Shown: one piece after another, positions 47,640-57,117 of the stretch
Numbering within the stretch: the first letter of the stretch is position 1
How the letters are laid out: each line of letters begins with the position of its first letter
From: Corynebacterium sp. J010B-136
Lineage (GTDB): Bacteria > Actinomycetota > Actinomycetes > Mycobacteriales > Mycobacteriaceae
Direction of reading: 5' to 3'
Assembly (NCBI RefSeq): GCF_002967075.1
Contig: NZ_PUGE01000001.1
Coordinates: forward strand, 124,001 to 188,000
Length of the DNA: 64,000 nt
Program-made: the position numbers and the translations under genes
Notes under the pieces: generated by a model
Seen by the model: the letters and a program-made list of their open reading frames with translations, nothing else
What the model was told of the DNA's origin: nothing
Databases searched by the model: none

Positions 47640-49043
47640 ATGACTCAAACGATTCGACCGACCACAGAAGCAATTCAGCCAGAAAGAACAAAGAAGCAAA
47701 AGCGCAAAGCTTTCATTGGAGCTATCGCTGGGCACCTCATTGAATGGTATGACTACGGTGTTTACGGTTTTGTGGCCGTCTACGTTGGTACTGCCTTCTT
47801 CGCAGCGTCTACCCCGGCGATTGCGCTGCTCTCATCTTTTGCCACTTTCGCACTTTCCTTCTTTATGCGTCCGCTCGGTGGACTTGTATTTGGCCCACTT
47901 GGTGATCGCATTGGACGTAAGAACACTATGGCTCTAGTCATGTTCTTAATGTCAGGGTCGACCTTCGCAATTGGTCTTATGCCAACTTATGCTTCCATCG
48001 GTATCTTTGCACCGGCGCTGCTGATTCTGGCTCGCTGTCTTCAAGGCCTCTCAGCTGGTGGCGAGATTGGCACTGTTACCTCATACGTTGCTGAGTTCGG
48101 TGGCGAAAAGCGTCGCGGTCTCGCAACCTCTTTGCTTATGACTATCGCCGTATCCGGTCTTCTCCTCGGTTCAATTGTCGCGAATGGTCTCGCAGCAATC
48201 CTAGGAGAAACAGCAATGCAAGACTACGGCTGGCGCATTCCGTTCCTCATTGCTGGGCCGCTCGGCCTCATGGCGGCGTACATCCGCTCACGCCTCGAGG
48301 ACTCCGCACAGTTTGAAGTCATTTCGAATTCTGGCTTCCAAGAAAAATCACCTATTCGTGCATGCTTTGCGTGGAGCCGCAATCTGCTCTTAGTCGCCTT
48401 CTCCATTGCCCTCCTCGCGTCCATGTTCTACATGATTCTCACCTACGCATCCACCTACTTCGTGAACACTCTGGGATTTAGCCCCACTACTCGCTTCTGG
48501 CTCATCACTGTCGCAGGTCTGACCGCGGCATGCTTGATGCCACTAGGTGGACTGATCTCTGATATCTATGGTCGCCGGCCACTGCTCATCACCACATCAG
48601 CGTTGACCATCCCTGCATTGTGGTGGTTCTTCAGCACAGCACCTGGAGCAACACCAAGTTCAATTTTCTTGCCATTCATGTGCTGCGCAGTACTGTTTGG
48701 GCTGTATTCCTCAATGCCATACGCCATCATGACCGATCTTATCCCGACACAGATTCGTTCTACTGGCATCTCCATGGCGTACAACATTCCGGTTGCCGTA
48801 TTCGGCGGTTCTGCACCATTTATCGCAACTTACCTGGTCAACCTCACCGACGACATTCGCGCACCGATGTACTTCTTTATCGGTACGGCAGTACTATCCC
48901 TTATCTCCTCCATCATCATTTCTCCACGCCACTACCAGGAGGTCAAGGTGGCAGAAAAGCATCTTCTTGACCGCATCGCAGCGCACAATGCCGGCGACCG
49001 CGAAGAAGAGCTTTCGCCGGAAGTTACTCCTCCAGCACAGTAA
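47640..49043 (+). CDS. MHS-family MFS transporter
   Basis: A 467-residue protein with 12 membrane segments. IGAIAGHLIEWYDYGVYGFV, FGPLGDRIGRKNTMAL and [20 protein letters not shown] are family signatures of carboxylate/betaine:proton symporters. Long charged N- and C-terminal tails flank the core. It is divergent from the PucR-type regulator. Its end lies 12 bases from the end of the D-2-hydroxyglutarate dehydrogenase gene on the other strand. Substrate unknown. Confidence 0.9.
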   Translation: MTQTIRPTTEAIQPERTKKQKRKAFIGAIAGHLIEWYDYGVYGFVAVYVGTAFFAASTPAIALLSSFATFALSFFMRPLGGLVFGPLGDRIGRKNTMALVMFLMSGSTFAIGLMPTYASIGIFAPALLILARCLQGLSAGGEIGTVTSYVAEFGGEKRRGLATSLLMTIAVSGLLLGSIVANGLAAILGETAMQDYGWRIPFLIAGPLGLMAAYIRSRLEDSAQFEVISNSGFQEKSPIRACFAWSRNLLLVAFSIALLASMFYMILTYASTYFVNTLGFSPTTRFWLITVAGLTAACLMPLGGLISDIYGRRPLLITTSALTIPALWWFFSTAPGATPSSIFLPFMCCAVLFGLYSSMPYAIMTDLIPTQIRSTGISMAYNIPVAVFGGSAPFIATYLVNLTDDIRAPMYFFIGTAVLSLISSIIISPRHYQEVKVAEKHLLDRIAAHNAGDREEELSPEVTPPAQ

Positions 49044-49055
49044 AACTGTTCTTCT

Positions 49056-51938
49056 TTAGTTGCCCTTCAACACGTTGCGCACAATCTCCGCGATATGTTG
49101 AGGGGCAACACCTGTGCCCTGGTCGATGTGGGTGCGACAGGAAAAGCCATCGGCGATGACAGCGTTTCTGTCAGCTCCCGCCTCGCGGACTTTGGGGAAA
49201 AGTTCGCGCTCTCCCAGGGCCATGGACATCTCAGCATGGCCTTTCTCGAAACCCCAGTTGCCGGCCAAACCGCAGCAGCCGGTTTCGATGTCGGATTGAG
49301 AAACACCGAGGGCATCGAGAAGCTTTGCGGAATGCTGCGGGTCGCCGAGCGATTTCTCATGGCAATGAACCTGGGTCAAGGCGCTGATATTGGCAGGCTG
49401 GATTTCGCCGGCATCGACCTTTTCTTTGATGAGCGGCGCAACAAATTCCGCGAAGCTCATCGTTGAGGCGGCAAGCTGGGCAATCGCGGGATCATTGGAT
49501 AGCTCTGTTGCTTCGCCAGTGAGCATGACTGTGCACGATGGCTCAATGCCGATGACGGTTAGTCCACGGTCCAGATAAGGTTTCATGACTTTGGCGGTTT
49601 GCTTGAGCACGCGCTGGGTCATATCCAGTTGACCAGTAGAGTGCCAGGTAAGACCACAGCAGACAAACTCCTGCGGGATTTCGACGTTGTATCCCAACGA
49701 TTCCAGCACCTCAACCGCGGCGGTCGCAGGTGAAGTATCCAGTGAGGCATTGAAAGAATCAGGCCACAAGACCACAGTTTTCGTCGCCTGTGTGGTGCTG
49801 CGTTTCTTGTGCCACTTGCGTAGTGACGTCGGAGCAAAGCGGATGAGCGGGCGCGAGGTATCCAGCCCGCCGACTTTCGCGATGAGTGTCTTCAAGCCTG
49901 GCGTGCGCATGGATGTATCGATCAGACGTGGCAGCAGTGGAATCTTGTGCGCAATATGGCCAAGAAGCGGGAGCCAACCCATCATGTAATGTGCCATCGG
50001 GCGAATCTTGCCTTGGTAGTGCTTGTGCAGGAACTCTGATTTATAGGTCGCCATATCCACGTTGACAGGGCACTCCGAGGCGCAGGCCTTGCACGAAAGG
50101 CACAGGTCAAGGGCTTCGAGGACTTCCTCAGACTTGTAGCCATCGGCAACTGATTCGCCGCGGAACATCTCCGATAACAAGCGTGCACGGCCGCGGGTGG
50201 AATGGACCTCGTCGCCAGTGATTTGGAAAGACGGGCACATGGAGTTTTCTTCGGAACGGCAGGCGGAAACACCGACGCAACGGTTCACCGCGTTGACCAT
50301 AGAACCCTTGTCATGGCTGAACTTGTGCACTGGCGTGAGTTCAAATTTCCGCTGCCCAGGGGCCATGCGTAGTCCATCGGTGACTTCATCGGCATCGACA
50401 AGCACGCCAGGGTTAAATAGCCCATCGGGGTCCAAGATGTTCTTGAACTGCTTGAATAAGTCGCGCATTTCTTCGGAGTACATCCGGTCCAGCAGCGCCG
50501 AGCGCGCACGCCCATCGCCATGTTCACCGGATAAAGAGCCGCCATAGGACGAGACCAGCTCAGCGGCTTCATTCATGAACTTCTTAAAAATCGCAACGCC
50601 TTCATCGCTGCCAAAGTCGAAGGAGATGCGCACGTGTACGCAGCCTTCGCCGAAGTGCCCGAAAGGAATGCCGCGCAGGGAGTACTTGTCCATCAGCGCG
50701 TAGAGGTCGCGCAGGTAATCGGCAAGATTCTCCGGCGGTACAGCAGAATCCTCCCAGTTCGGCCACGCTTCCCCACCGTCCGGCAGGCGCGTGACCACGC
50801 CGGCAGAAGCCTCGCGGATGCGCCACAGCTCGCGCATTTCTTGCGGGTTTGAAACCACGACGGTATCGACAGTCTCCACCGAGGCAGCAACAGTTTCAGC
50901 CAACGCTTCGGCCTCAGCAAGAGTATCGCCGCCGACTTCGCAATACAGCCAGCCACCAGCAGGAATTCCCTTGCGGTTGCCAGGCAGATTCCCACCGGCT
51001 TTCTCCTGTCCGCGCTTGCTGCGCAGGGCATCAAGCAGGTCACCGCCCATGCCTTCAATGGTCGCAACACCTGGAAGACGCAGTTCCGCCGCCGCCGATG
51101 CTGCATCGTAAACGGTCTCAAAAGCCAGGACAGCCAAGGCTTTAACCTGGGGTACTTCCACCAGCTTGACCGTCATTTTGGTGATAACGCCAACGGTGCC
51201 TTCCGAACCCGCGATCGCCTTCGCCGCATCAAATCCGTGCTTGTCCAGCAGATAATGCAGCCCGTAACCGGATACTTGGCGCGGGAATCGGCCAAGTTCG
51301 GTATCAATGAGGTCAGCGTTAGCATCGACAAGCTGATGCAATTGCTTATCGATGCCTGCGTCGCTTACTTTACTGCCATCGAAAGTAACTTCCTCACCAT
51401 TGGCTAGCATGAGAGTGACCGAGACCAGGTTTTCTGCCGCGGTGCCATACGCGACCGAGTGCGAACCGCAGGCATTGTTGGCGACCATGCCACCGATCGT
51501 GCAGCGTGAATGCGTGGACGGATCAGGGCCGTAGGTCAGCCCGAATTCGGCGACCGCGTCGCGTAACCCATCACAGACCACGCCTGGTTCAACAGTCGCC
51601 GTGCGGTTTTCGACGTCGATATCCAGGATGCGGTTGAAATAGCGCGAGGTATCAATAATCAACCCCGTACCGATGGCATTGCCTGCAACCGAGGTGCCGC
51701 CACCACGCGAGATAATCGACCACCCACGTTGCTTGGCGATTTCGATGCCATCGCGGATGTCCTCCACTGACTTTGGCTCAATCACAGCCTTCGGAATGCG
51801 CCGGAAAATCGAGGCATCCGAAGAATACGCGGCGCGCGTGGTCATATCTTCGCGCATGCCAGAACGAGCCATCTTCTTGAACACCGAAGGGTCCAGACGG
51901 TCAAACTTGATGGTTCGCTGTGGCATGGCAGAGGACAT
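49056..51938 (-). CDS. D-2-hydroxyglutarate dehydrogenase of the YdiJ type (FAD plus 4Fe-4S)
   Basis: A 960-residue three-part enzyme. The PCMH-type FAD domain is first (about 40-270; IISRGGGTSVAGNAIGTG and GPDPSTHSRCTIGGMVANN), then the FAD-linked oxidase C-terminal domain (GIPFGHFGEGCVHVRISFDF, GSLSGEHGDGRARS), then a ferredoxin-like region with CLSCKACASECPVN near 650 and a CCG domain (FVCCGLTWHSTGQ, ETGCCGLAGNWG). The family oxidises D-2-hydroxyglutarate to 2-oxoglutarate, or D-lactate/glycolate. The HglS-type gene in the same operon makes D-2-hydroxyglutarate, which decides between these. It overlaps the dehydrogenase gene by one base and ends the operon. Confidence 0.88.
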   Translation of the reverse strand: MSSAMPQRTIKFDRLDPSVFKKMARSGMREDMTTRAAYSSDASIFRRIPKAVIEPKSVEDIRDGIEIAKQRGWSIISRGGGTSVAGNAIGTGLIIDTSRYFNRILDIDVENRTATVEPGVVCDGLRDAVAEFGLTYGPDPSTHSRCTIGGMVANNACGSHSVAYGTAAENLVSVTLMLANGEEVTFDGSKVSDAGIDKQLHQLVDANADLIDTELGRFPRQVSGYGLHYLLDKHGFDAAKAIAGSEGTVGVITKMTVKLVEVPQVKALAVLAFETVYDAASAAAELRLPGVATIEGMGGDLLDALRSKRGQEKAGGNLPGNRKGIPAGGWLYCEVGGDTLAEAEALAETVAASVETVDTVVVSNPQEMRELWRIREASAGVVTRLPDGGEAWPNWEDSAVPPENLADYLRDLYALMDKYSLRGIPFGHFGEGCVHVRISFDFGSDEGVAIFKKFMNEAAELVSSYGGSLSGEHGDGRARSALLDRMYSEEMRDLFKQFKNILDPDGLFNPGVLVDADEVTDGLRMAPGQRKFELTPVHKFSHDKGSMVNAVNRCVGVSACRSEENSMCPSFQITGDEVHSTRGRARLLSEMFRGESVADGYKSEEVLEALDLCLSCKACASECPVNVDMATYKSEFLHKHYQGKIRPMAHYMMGWLPLLGHIAHKIPLLPRLIDTSMRTPGLKTLIAKVGGLDTSRPLIRFAPTSLRKWHKKRSTTQATKTVVLWPDSFNASLDTSPATAAVEVLESLGYNVEIPQEFVCCGLTWHSTGQLDMTQRVLKQTAKVMKPYLDRGLTVIGIEPSCTVMLTGEATELSNDPAIAQLAASTMSFAEFVAPLIKEKVDAGEIQPANISALTQVHCHEKSLGDPQHSAKLLDALGVSQSDIETGCCGLAGNWGFEKGHAEMSMALGERELFPKVREAGADRNAVIADGFSCRTHIDQGTGVAPQHIAEIVRNVLKGN

Positions 51939-53461
51939 TAGAGGAACTTTACTCCTTGAGCCAGTGGAAGTTCGCCGGAGTAGTTGATGGTGTTGGTCGC
52001 GCGGCGCATGTAGGTCTTCCAGGCGTCGGAGCCGGATTCGCGGCCGCCGCCAGTCTCCTTTTCGCCACCGAAGGCGCCGCCGATTTCAGCACCGGAAGTA
52101 CCGATGTTGACGTTGGCGATACCGCAGTCGGAGCCGGAAGCAGACAAGAAGAGCTCTGCTTCGGAGTTGTCCTGGGTGAAAATCGCGGAAGACAGTCCTT
52201 GTGGCACGGCGTTGTGCAGAGCGATTGCGTCGTCGAAGTCGGAGTAGGTCATCACGTACAGAATCGGCGCGAAGGTTTCATTGTGCACAACCTCGGATTG
52301 CTCGGGCATACGCACCACGGCTGGTTCGACGTAGAAAGACTTCTCGGTGTCATCAACAATGACGCGATTGCCACCGACGAGTACTTCCCCACCTTGTTCC
52401 TTGGCTGCTTCGAGGGATTGTCGCATGCCGTCGAAAGCGCCTTGGTTAATGAGCGGGCCGACTAGGACGGACTCATCGCGCGGGTCGCCAATGGTGAGGG
52501 TCTTGTATGCTGCAACAATCTTGTCCACTAGTTCATCAGCGATGGACTCGTGCACGATAAGCCGGCGCATGGTGGTGCAGCGCTGGCCAGCAGTACCGGC
52601 GGCAGCAAAGACAATGCCGCGCAGGGCGAGGTCAAGGTCCGCAGTGGGGCTAACGATGGCTGCGTTATTGCCGCCAAGTTCTAGCAGGTAGCGGCCAAAA
52701 CGTGACGCCACGCGTGGAGCAACCTCGCGGCCCATGCGGGTGGAACCGGTGGCGGAGACGAGTTCGACGCGAGGGTCATCGAGAAGCACCTCACCAACGG
52801 TGCGGTCACCAAGGATGAGGTGGCTGATGTTTTGATCTTCACCGCAGTCTTCAATCGCACGCGCCAGCAAAGCATGTGCACCAAGGGCGGAAAGCGCACA
52901 CATCTCTGAAGGCTTCCACACCACGGTGTCACCGCAGACCAGGGCATTCGCGGTATTCCACGAGTACACTGCGACTGGGAAGTTGAACGCGGAAATCACG
53001 CCTACCACACCGATTGGGTGCCAGGTTTCCATGAGCCGGTGACCGGGGCGCTCCGAAGGCATAGTCTTGCCATAGAGCATGCGGGATTGACCCAGGGCGA
53101 AATCGCAGATATCAATCATCTCCTGGACTTCGCCTTCAGCCTCAGAAATAGACTTGCCGGCTTCCACCTGAACAAGAATTCCCAGGTCATGCTTGTGTTC
53201 GGTCAGCAGCTCACCCCAGCGCTTAATCACATTGCCGCGGCGCGGCGCTGGTACATCACGCCAGGATTTGAAGGCTTCATCGGCAGCCGCGATCATCTCG
53301 GTTGCTTGCTCTTTGGTGGTGCCCTGGATTTTAAAAAGGTCCTCGCCGGTCAACGGCGTGCGGGTTTGCACATTACCGCCGTCCAGCGAGCCAGTGTAGC
53401 CACAGGCTTTCAAAGCCTCCTGGATGGTGGAAAGAAGCTGGTCATGAGTCTGAGTAGTCAT
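51938..53461 (-). CDS. amaB: Alpha-aminoadipate semialdehyde dehydrogenase (antiquitin type)
   Basis: A 507-residue aldehyde dehydrogenase. Asn160, Glu261 (LLELGGNNAAIVSP) and Cys295 (TAGQRCTTMRR) are the catalytic residues. The stretch near 455 reading NVNIGTSGAEIGGAFGGEKE, followed by TGGGRESGSDAWKTYMRR, is the antiquitin (ALDH7) signature. The enzyme oxidises alpha-aminoadipate semialdehyde, in balance with piperideine-6-carboxylate, to L-2-aminoadipate. In P. putida this step is AmaB. It may also serve 4-guanidinobutyraldehyde from the divergent operon. It lies 18 bases after the HglS-type gene. Confidence 0.92.
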   Translation of the reverse strand: MTTQTHDQLLSTIQEALKACGYTGSLDGGNVQTRTPLTGEDLFKIQGTTKEQATEMIAAADEAFKSWRDVPAPRRGNVIKRWGELLTEHKHDLGILVQVEAGKSISEAEGEVQEMIDICDFALGQSRMLYGKTMPSERPGHRLMETWHPIGVVGVISAFNFPVAVYSWNTANALVCGDTVVWKPSEMCALSALGAHALLARAIEDCGEDQNISHLILGDRTVGEVLLDDPRVELVSATGSTRMGREVAPRVASRFGRYLLELGGNNAAIVSPTADLDLALRGIVFAAAGTAGQRCTTMRRLIVHESIADELVDKIVAAYKTLTIGDPRDESVLVGPLINQGAFDGMRQSLEAAKEQGGEVLVGGNRVIVDDTEKSFYVEPAVVRMPEQSEVVHNETFAPILYVMTYSDFDDAIALHNAVPQGLSSAIFTQDNSEAELFLSASGSDCGIANVNIGTSGAEIGGAFGGEKETGGGRESGSDAWKTYMRRATNTINYSGELPLAQGVKFL

Positions 53462-53479
53462 AGAAATTAGTGCCTTTCA

Positions 53480-54880
53480 CTAGTTGTTAAGTGCTGGGGT
53501 TGGGTGAATGGTTATGCCTAGTTGCTGCGCCGCGGCATTCAAAGAGGCTTCTTCCTGGGCTTTGTAGAGCTCATAAGGCTCGACAATCTCGCGGCCGACA
53601 ATCTTCGACATTGTCTGCAGGTCATAGTCAGTTCCCTGCTGTTCGTTGTCACGAGTTCCTTCATCTTTCAGGTTCGACTGGAAGATGCCTGCCGCCGAGC
53701 GTGGAAGAAAGTCCTCGTAGACAATGGGCTGGGCGGTGAGAACGGAGGCATCGATAAGCTGCTCAACCGTATATTCCCCCGGCGCAGCTTCCCCTGTGAC
53801 CTCGTAGGTAAAGTAGCCCAAGCCCTGCTCACGCAGGCCTTTCTCCGTATTCGGCAGGTTGGCTTGCCACACCTCGCGGGCAAGTTCCACGCGGGTTTTA
53901 TCCGAGCCAGCCGCGAGTTTTTCATCCACCTGAGTGTTCATGGTGTCATACAGCGCGCGACCTTTGGGTGTCAGCGCAATGCCGCGTTGTTCGACCTCAC
54001 CAAAGCGAACCCGCAGCGCACCCGGGCCCACCGTGCCGTCGGCGAACTTGAAAGTACGTTCCTCGTCGAGCGCGCGAAAAGAAGTCTGGCGCAGCAAAAT
54101 ATCCGGACCGTCCCAATCCGGTGGGCCTTGGATTTCATCAATCATGGTGATGCCGCGGGCTTCCATGCGGTTGTACAAATCATCAATATCCAGCACGCGC
54201 GGGGTCAGGTGGTTGATATGGGTGTAGCGCACACCGCCAATATCCGAGGCCACAGCCGAAATCGCTTCAAGCTCGCGGTACCACTGTTCATCAATGGGTT
54301 CATCGTTAAGCTCAAAAGCTGCCGTGGCCAGCTCGATGAACTTATCGGCGTCCTGCTCCTCTAAACCTTTATTTTCTGCCGCTTTATTGGCCATCGCGAC
54401 GAGTTCATCGGAAAAGATGCTTCGCTTATTGATGAACCCCTGCAGCCTTTCCTGCAGCTCCGGCGAGAAAAACCGAGGGTCATCCGCTGCCAGCATAGAG
54501 GTAAAGACGCGGAAGGGATTCTTTGCCAACTCATCCTTGTCGGTCGGGCGAAATGCCGTGGACACGACTGGCACGGATGACTTCGCGGCATCGCGCAAGT
54601 CATAAAATCCGACTGGGTACATGCCGAAACCGGCGAAGACCTGCGCCACCTGGCTCATTTCTTTTGGCGAACCGACGCGAATCGCGCCGTGGCGTTCAGC
54701 AGTTACGCGGCCGATGCTGCCCAGGCGTTCTGCTTCCGCGCCCATCTTGTTCATGAAGTCGGTGTTGACTGCCTCCGATACCTCCACCAGCGTGGTGTAA
54801 GCAGGGACTTCGCGGCCGTACATATCTGACAGACTTCGTGCGAAGCGTGCGCGAAGCGTTGATGTTTCTTGAAAGACCAT
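53480..54880 (-). CDS. hglS: 2-Oxoadipate dioxygenase/decarboxylase (DUF1338, HglS type)
   Basis: A 466-residue iron enzyme that turns 2-oxoadipate into D-2-hydroxyglutarate with loss of CO2. His64 and Arg68 in AERHGAIRVG, His224 in THINHLTPRV and Glu295 in VRFGEVEQRG match, by position and spacing, the iron ligands and the substrate Arg reported for P. putida HglS (His70, Arg74, His226, Glu294 as I recall). The fold is of the vicinal oxygen chelate type. It lies between the oxidase and dehydrogenase genes, just where lysine breakdown needs it. I know of no experimental report of HglS in Corynebacterium. Confidence 0.9.
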   Translation of the reverse strand: MVFQETSTLRARFARSLSDMYGREVPAYTTLVEVSEAVNTDFMNKMGAEAERLGSIGRVTAERHGAIRVGSPKEMSQVAQVFAGFGMYPVGFYDLRDAAKSSVPVVSTAFRPTDKDELAKNPFRVFTSMLAADDPRFFSPELQERLQGFINKRSIFSDELVAMANKAAENKGLEEQDADKFIELATAAFELNDEPIDEQWYRELEAISAVASDIGGVRYTHINHLTPRVLDIDDLYNRMEARGITMIDEIQGPPDWDGPDILLRQTSFRALDEERTFKFADGTVGPGALRVRFGEVEQRGIALTPKGRALYDTMNTQVDEKLAAGSDKTRVELAREVWQANLPNTEKGLREQGLGYFTYEVTGEAAPGEYTVEQLIDASVLTAQPIVYEDFLPRSAAGIFQSNLKDEGTRDNEQQGTDYDLQTMSKIVGREIVEPYELYKAQEEASLNAAAQQLGITIHPTPALNN

Positions 54881-54898
54881 TGTTTTCCTTCTGGTTTC

Positions 54899-56089
54899 CT
54901 AGATGATGTTCTTTTCGATGACTGAATTGAGCTCTTGTTCAAAGCGTGCGGTGGAATATCCGTCATGGGGAAGGAAAGATTCCCGGCCTTGGATGATGTC
55001 TGCCATGAACTCGCCGGCGGCAGGTCCTTGGAGGAATCCGTGTCCGGAAAATCCCGTGCAGTAGTAGAAACCCGCCACGCGGTCTGATGCTCCGATGATC
55101 GCGTTGCGGTCTGGGGTGTTTTCATAAAACCCTGCCCAGCCGGAATCTAGCTGCGGGTTTTGTAAGGATGGTGCGAAAATCTTCGCCGCGGAGTTAAACG
55201 CGTCAAGCCATTCAAAGCTGTAATCGCGGTTAAAGCCAGGTTCTTGTGGGTGGGAGATGCCCAGCAACATGCCGTTGTAATAGTTGTGCATATACATGGT
55301 GGTGGACAGATCCAATGTAAACGGCACGGTGGGGTGTGCTTGGGGCATCTGTGTGGTCAGCCCGATCATGCGGCGGACCGGCTCCACAGGCAAGGTGTGC
55401 CCGGCCATCTCGCCGATCTTCGCTGACCACGCACCGGCGGCGCAGACAATCTGCTCCGTGCGGATTACTCCGCGTTGGGTGGTGACTGATTCAATCGCGC
55501 CGCCAGAGGTGGCAATATCCAGCACCTCAGTGTGGTCCATGACCGTCACACCCAGGGCAATTGCTGCGCGTGTGTAACCAGCAACGGCCGCGGCGGGGCA
55601 CGCATAGCCATCATCTGGTGAAAGCGAACCGGCCAAAATAGCCTTCGGGTCAATGAAGGGATTGACCTCGGCGACCTGTTCCGGGCTAATCATCGATGAA
55701 TTCACGCCCAGGTCATTTTGGGTTTTCGTAGCCTCTTCCAGATTGGATACTTCCTCCTCAGTGCGCGCGAGGAACAGGTAGCCGACTTTGGCCAGTTCAA
55801 TATTGGTGCCAAAGTCTTCTTTCCAGGTGCGGAAAGTTTCCAAGGAGCGCTTGCCCAAGATGACATTCATGGGGTCGGAGAAATTCGCACGTACCCCGCC
55901 CATCGGTTTAGCAGATGAGCCCCTGCCCACTTCGTGTTGTTCCAACACGACAATGCCTTTGACACCGCGCGATGCCAAATGAAACGCGGTGCTCATGCCC
56001 ATGATTCCTCCACCGATGATGACGATGTTGGCAATCTCAGGTTGTGTTTGCGCGTAGTTCGGTACGAGCGGAACCTTCACATCAACCAC
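54899..56089 (-). CDS. FAD-dependent amine/amino-acid oxidase (DAO family), candidate L-pipecolate oxidase
   Basis: A 396-residue flavoprotein. IVIIGGGIMGMSTAFHLASRG (about 21-41) binds FAD, GYACPAAAVAGYTRAA and the C-terminal YYCTGFSGHGFLQGPAAGE are typical of the sarcosine oxidase / glycine oxidase / pipecolate oxidase group. As first gene of an operon whose next steps are the aminoadipate semialdehyde pathway, L-pipecolate to piperideine-6-carboxylate (AmaA role) is the best guess. Sarcosine or proline-like substrates cannot be excluded by sequence alone. The palindrome GTTATCGATAAC lies 52 bases upstream. Confidence 0.8.
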   Translation of the reverse strand: MVDVKVPLVPNYAQTQPEIANIVIIGGGIMGMSTAFHLASRGVKGIVVLEQHEVGRGSSAKPMGGVRANFSDPMNVILGKRSLETFRTWKEDFGTNIELAKVGYLFLARTEEEVSNLEEATKTQNDLGVNSSMISPEQVAEVNPFIDPKAILAGSLSPDDGYACPAAAVAGYTRAAIALGVTVMDHTEVLDIATSGGAIESVTTQRGVIRTEQIVCAAGAWSAKIGEMAGHTLPVEPVRRMIGLTTQMPQAHPTVPFTLDLSTTMYMHNYYNGMLLGISHPQEPGFNRDYSFEWLDAFNSAAKIFAPSLQNPQLDSGWAGFYENTPDRNAIIGASDRVAGFYYCTGFSGHGFLQGPAAGEFMADIIQGRESFLPHDGYSTARFEQELNSVIEKNII

Positions 56090-56140
56090 ATTTTCCTCCT
56101 CCCACAGTTTATGGCAACCGCCACATTTAGCCGGTTATCT

Positions 56141-56152
56141 GTTATCGATAAC
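56141..56152. promoter_or_regulatory. Candidate GntR operator A (lysine operon promoter)
   Basis: GTTATCGATAAC is a perfect 12-base palindrome, 52 bases before the oxidase ATG. A further half-site GTTAT lies 2 bases to its left. The identical palindrome occurs at 57106 before the divergent operon. The FadR-type regulator gene lies between the two sites, so it is the obvious binder. Confidence 0.8.
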
Positions 56153-56193
56153 TCTAACCTGAACAATGTGAGCCACGCAATAGAATTGGTTTA

Positions 56194-56247
56194 GGAAAAT
56201 AAAAGACCCTCATCTACCTGCAGAAATTCTGAAGATAAATGAGGGCC
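56194..56247 (-). terminator. Terminator after the GntR regulator gene
   Basis: Read on the minus strand, GGCCCTCAT and ATGAGGGTC form a 9-base stem with one G-T pair, with extra pairing inside, followed by TTTTATTTTCC. It starts 17 bases after the regulator's stop and separates it from the lysine operon promoter. Confidence 0.85.
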
Positions 56248-56263
56248 AAAGTGCGACTGGACG

Positions 56264-56974
56264 CTAGCTCACGGGTGGATAGCCGTGCGGGCGAGCATAT
56301 TCCAGATGCTTCAACATGAGCGCGGCCGCCTTTTCCGGGTCCCGATCTCGAATCGCCTGAGCAATCTCAATATGCTCCTGAGCAGAGTGTTGCAAGCCCT
56401 GATTGTCTTCCAAATGCCGGTAGGCGCCGTTGACACGAGACTCATCACGCAGGTTTGAGACAATTTTTGACCAGCGCGAGTTTCCCACGGCATCCACCAG
56501 CGCCATATGAAAGTCATGATCAGCATTGAGATACGGCAAGGCCGGTTCCTTATTCGACGCCGGCAGCTTTTCGATGGATTTCTGCGCAAGGTCGACGATA
56601 TTTTCAATCGCTTCGACGCCGATATCACGGGCCGCCGCCTGCCGCACCGCTTCCACCTCAATGAGCACACGCATTTCATAAACCTCAAAGCGGTCATGCT
56701 CAGATAGCTCCACCACCCTGAAGCCGCGGTTGCGAACTGGTTCCAGCAGACCATTGGCCGCCAGCGCCATCATCGCCTCGCGTGCGGGCGAGTTAGAAAT
56801 GCCTAAGTGGGTGGCCAAAGAATTCGCCGAATAAATTTCCCCGGGAACCATTACTCCGGAAAACAGCAGCTGGCGAATAAGTGCCTGCGTCGACTGCTTT
56901 AACGTTGACTGGCTCAGGTTAGCCTCGCGCCCAACCCGCTCTATCCGCTTGGCCCATTCGTCACCAGGTGCCAT
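56264..56974 (-). CDS. GntR-family regulator, FCD type, for the lysine/arginine island
   Basis: A 236-residue regulator. The winged helix is NSLATHLGISNSPAREAMMALAANGLLEPV (in two parts, about 47-76), and the FCD domain from about 90 has EMRVLIEVEAVRQAA, NADHDFHMALVDAVGNSRWS and SAQEHIEIAQAI, with His/Asp positions for a metal-bound acid ligand. It sits between the two catabolic operons, has its own terminator, and the palindrome GTTATCGATAAC lies both behind it (before the lysine operon) and in front of it (shared with the plus operon). An amino-acid-derived carboxylate is a likely inducer. Confidence 0.9.
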   Translation of the reverse strand: MAPGDEWAKRIERVGREANLSQSTLKQSTQALIRQLLFSGVMVPGEIYSANSLATHLGISNSPAREAMMALAANGLLEPVRNRGFRVVELSEHDRFEVYEMRVLIEVEAVRQAAARDIGVEAIENIVDLAQKSIEKLPASNKEPALPYLNADHDFHMALVDAVGNSRWSKIVSNLRDESRVNGAYRHLEDNQGLQHSAQEHIEIAQAIRDRDPEKAAALMLKHLEYARPHGYPPVS

Positions 56975-57105
56975 TCCCGGTCACCCCTTAATTCTGCTTG
57001 TTATTACTCGGTTTTATCCTATTCACCCGCTAACCCGGAAACCTAGATTCACGGCGGGACATGACTTTCCAAAAGAAAAACTTTTCCCAAACGCTTCACT
57101 TATGG

Positions 57106-57117
57106 GTTATCGATAAC
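57106..57117. promoter_or_regulatory. Candidate GntR operator B (regulator / arginine operon promoter)
   Basis: GTTATCGATAAC, the same 12-base palindrome as at 56141, with an extra half-site ATAAC directly to its right. It lies 132 bases before the regulator gene and about 110 bases before the AGCS gene, so it could control both the regulator itself and the plus operon. Confidence 0.8.
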
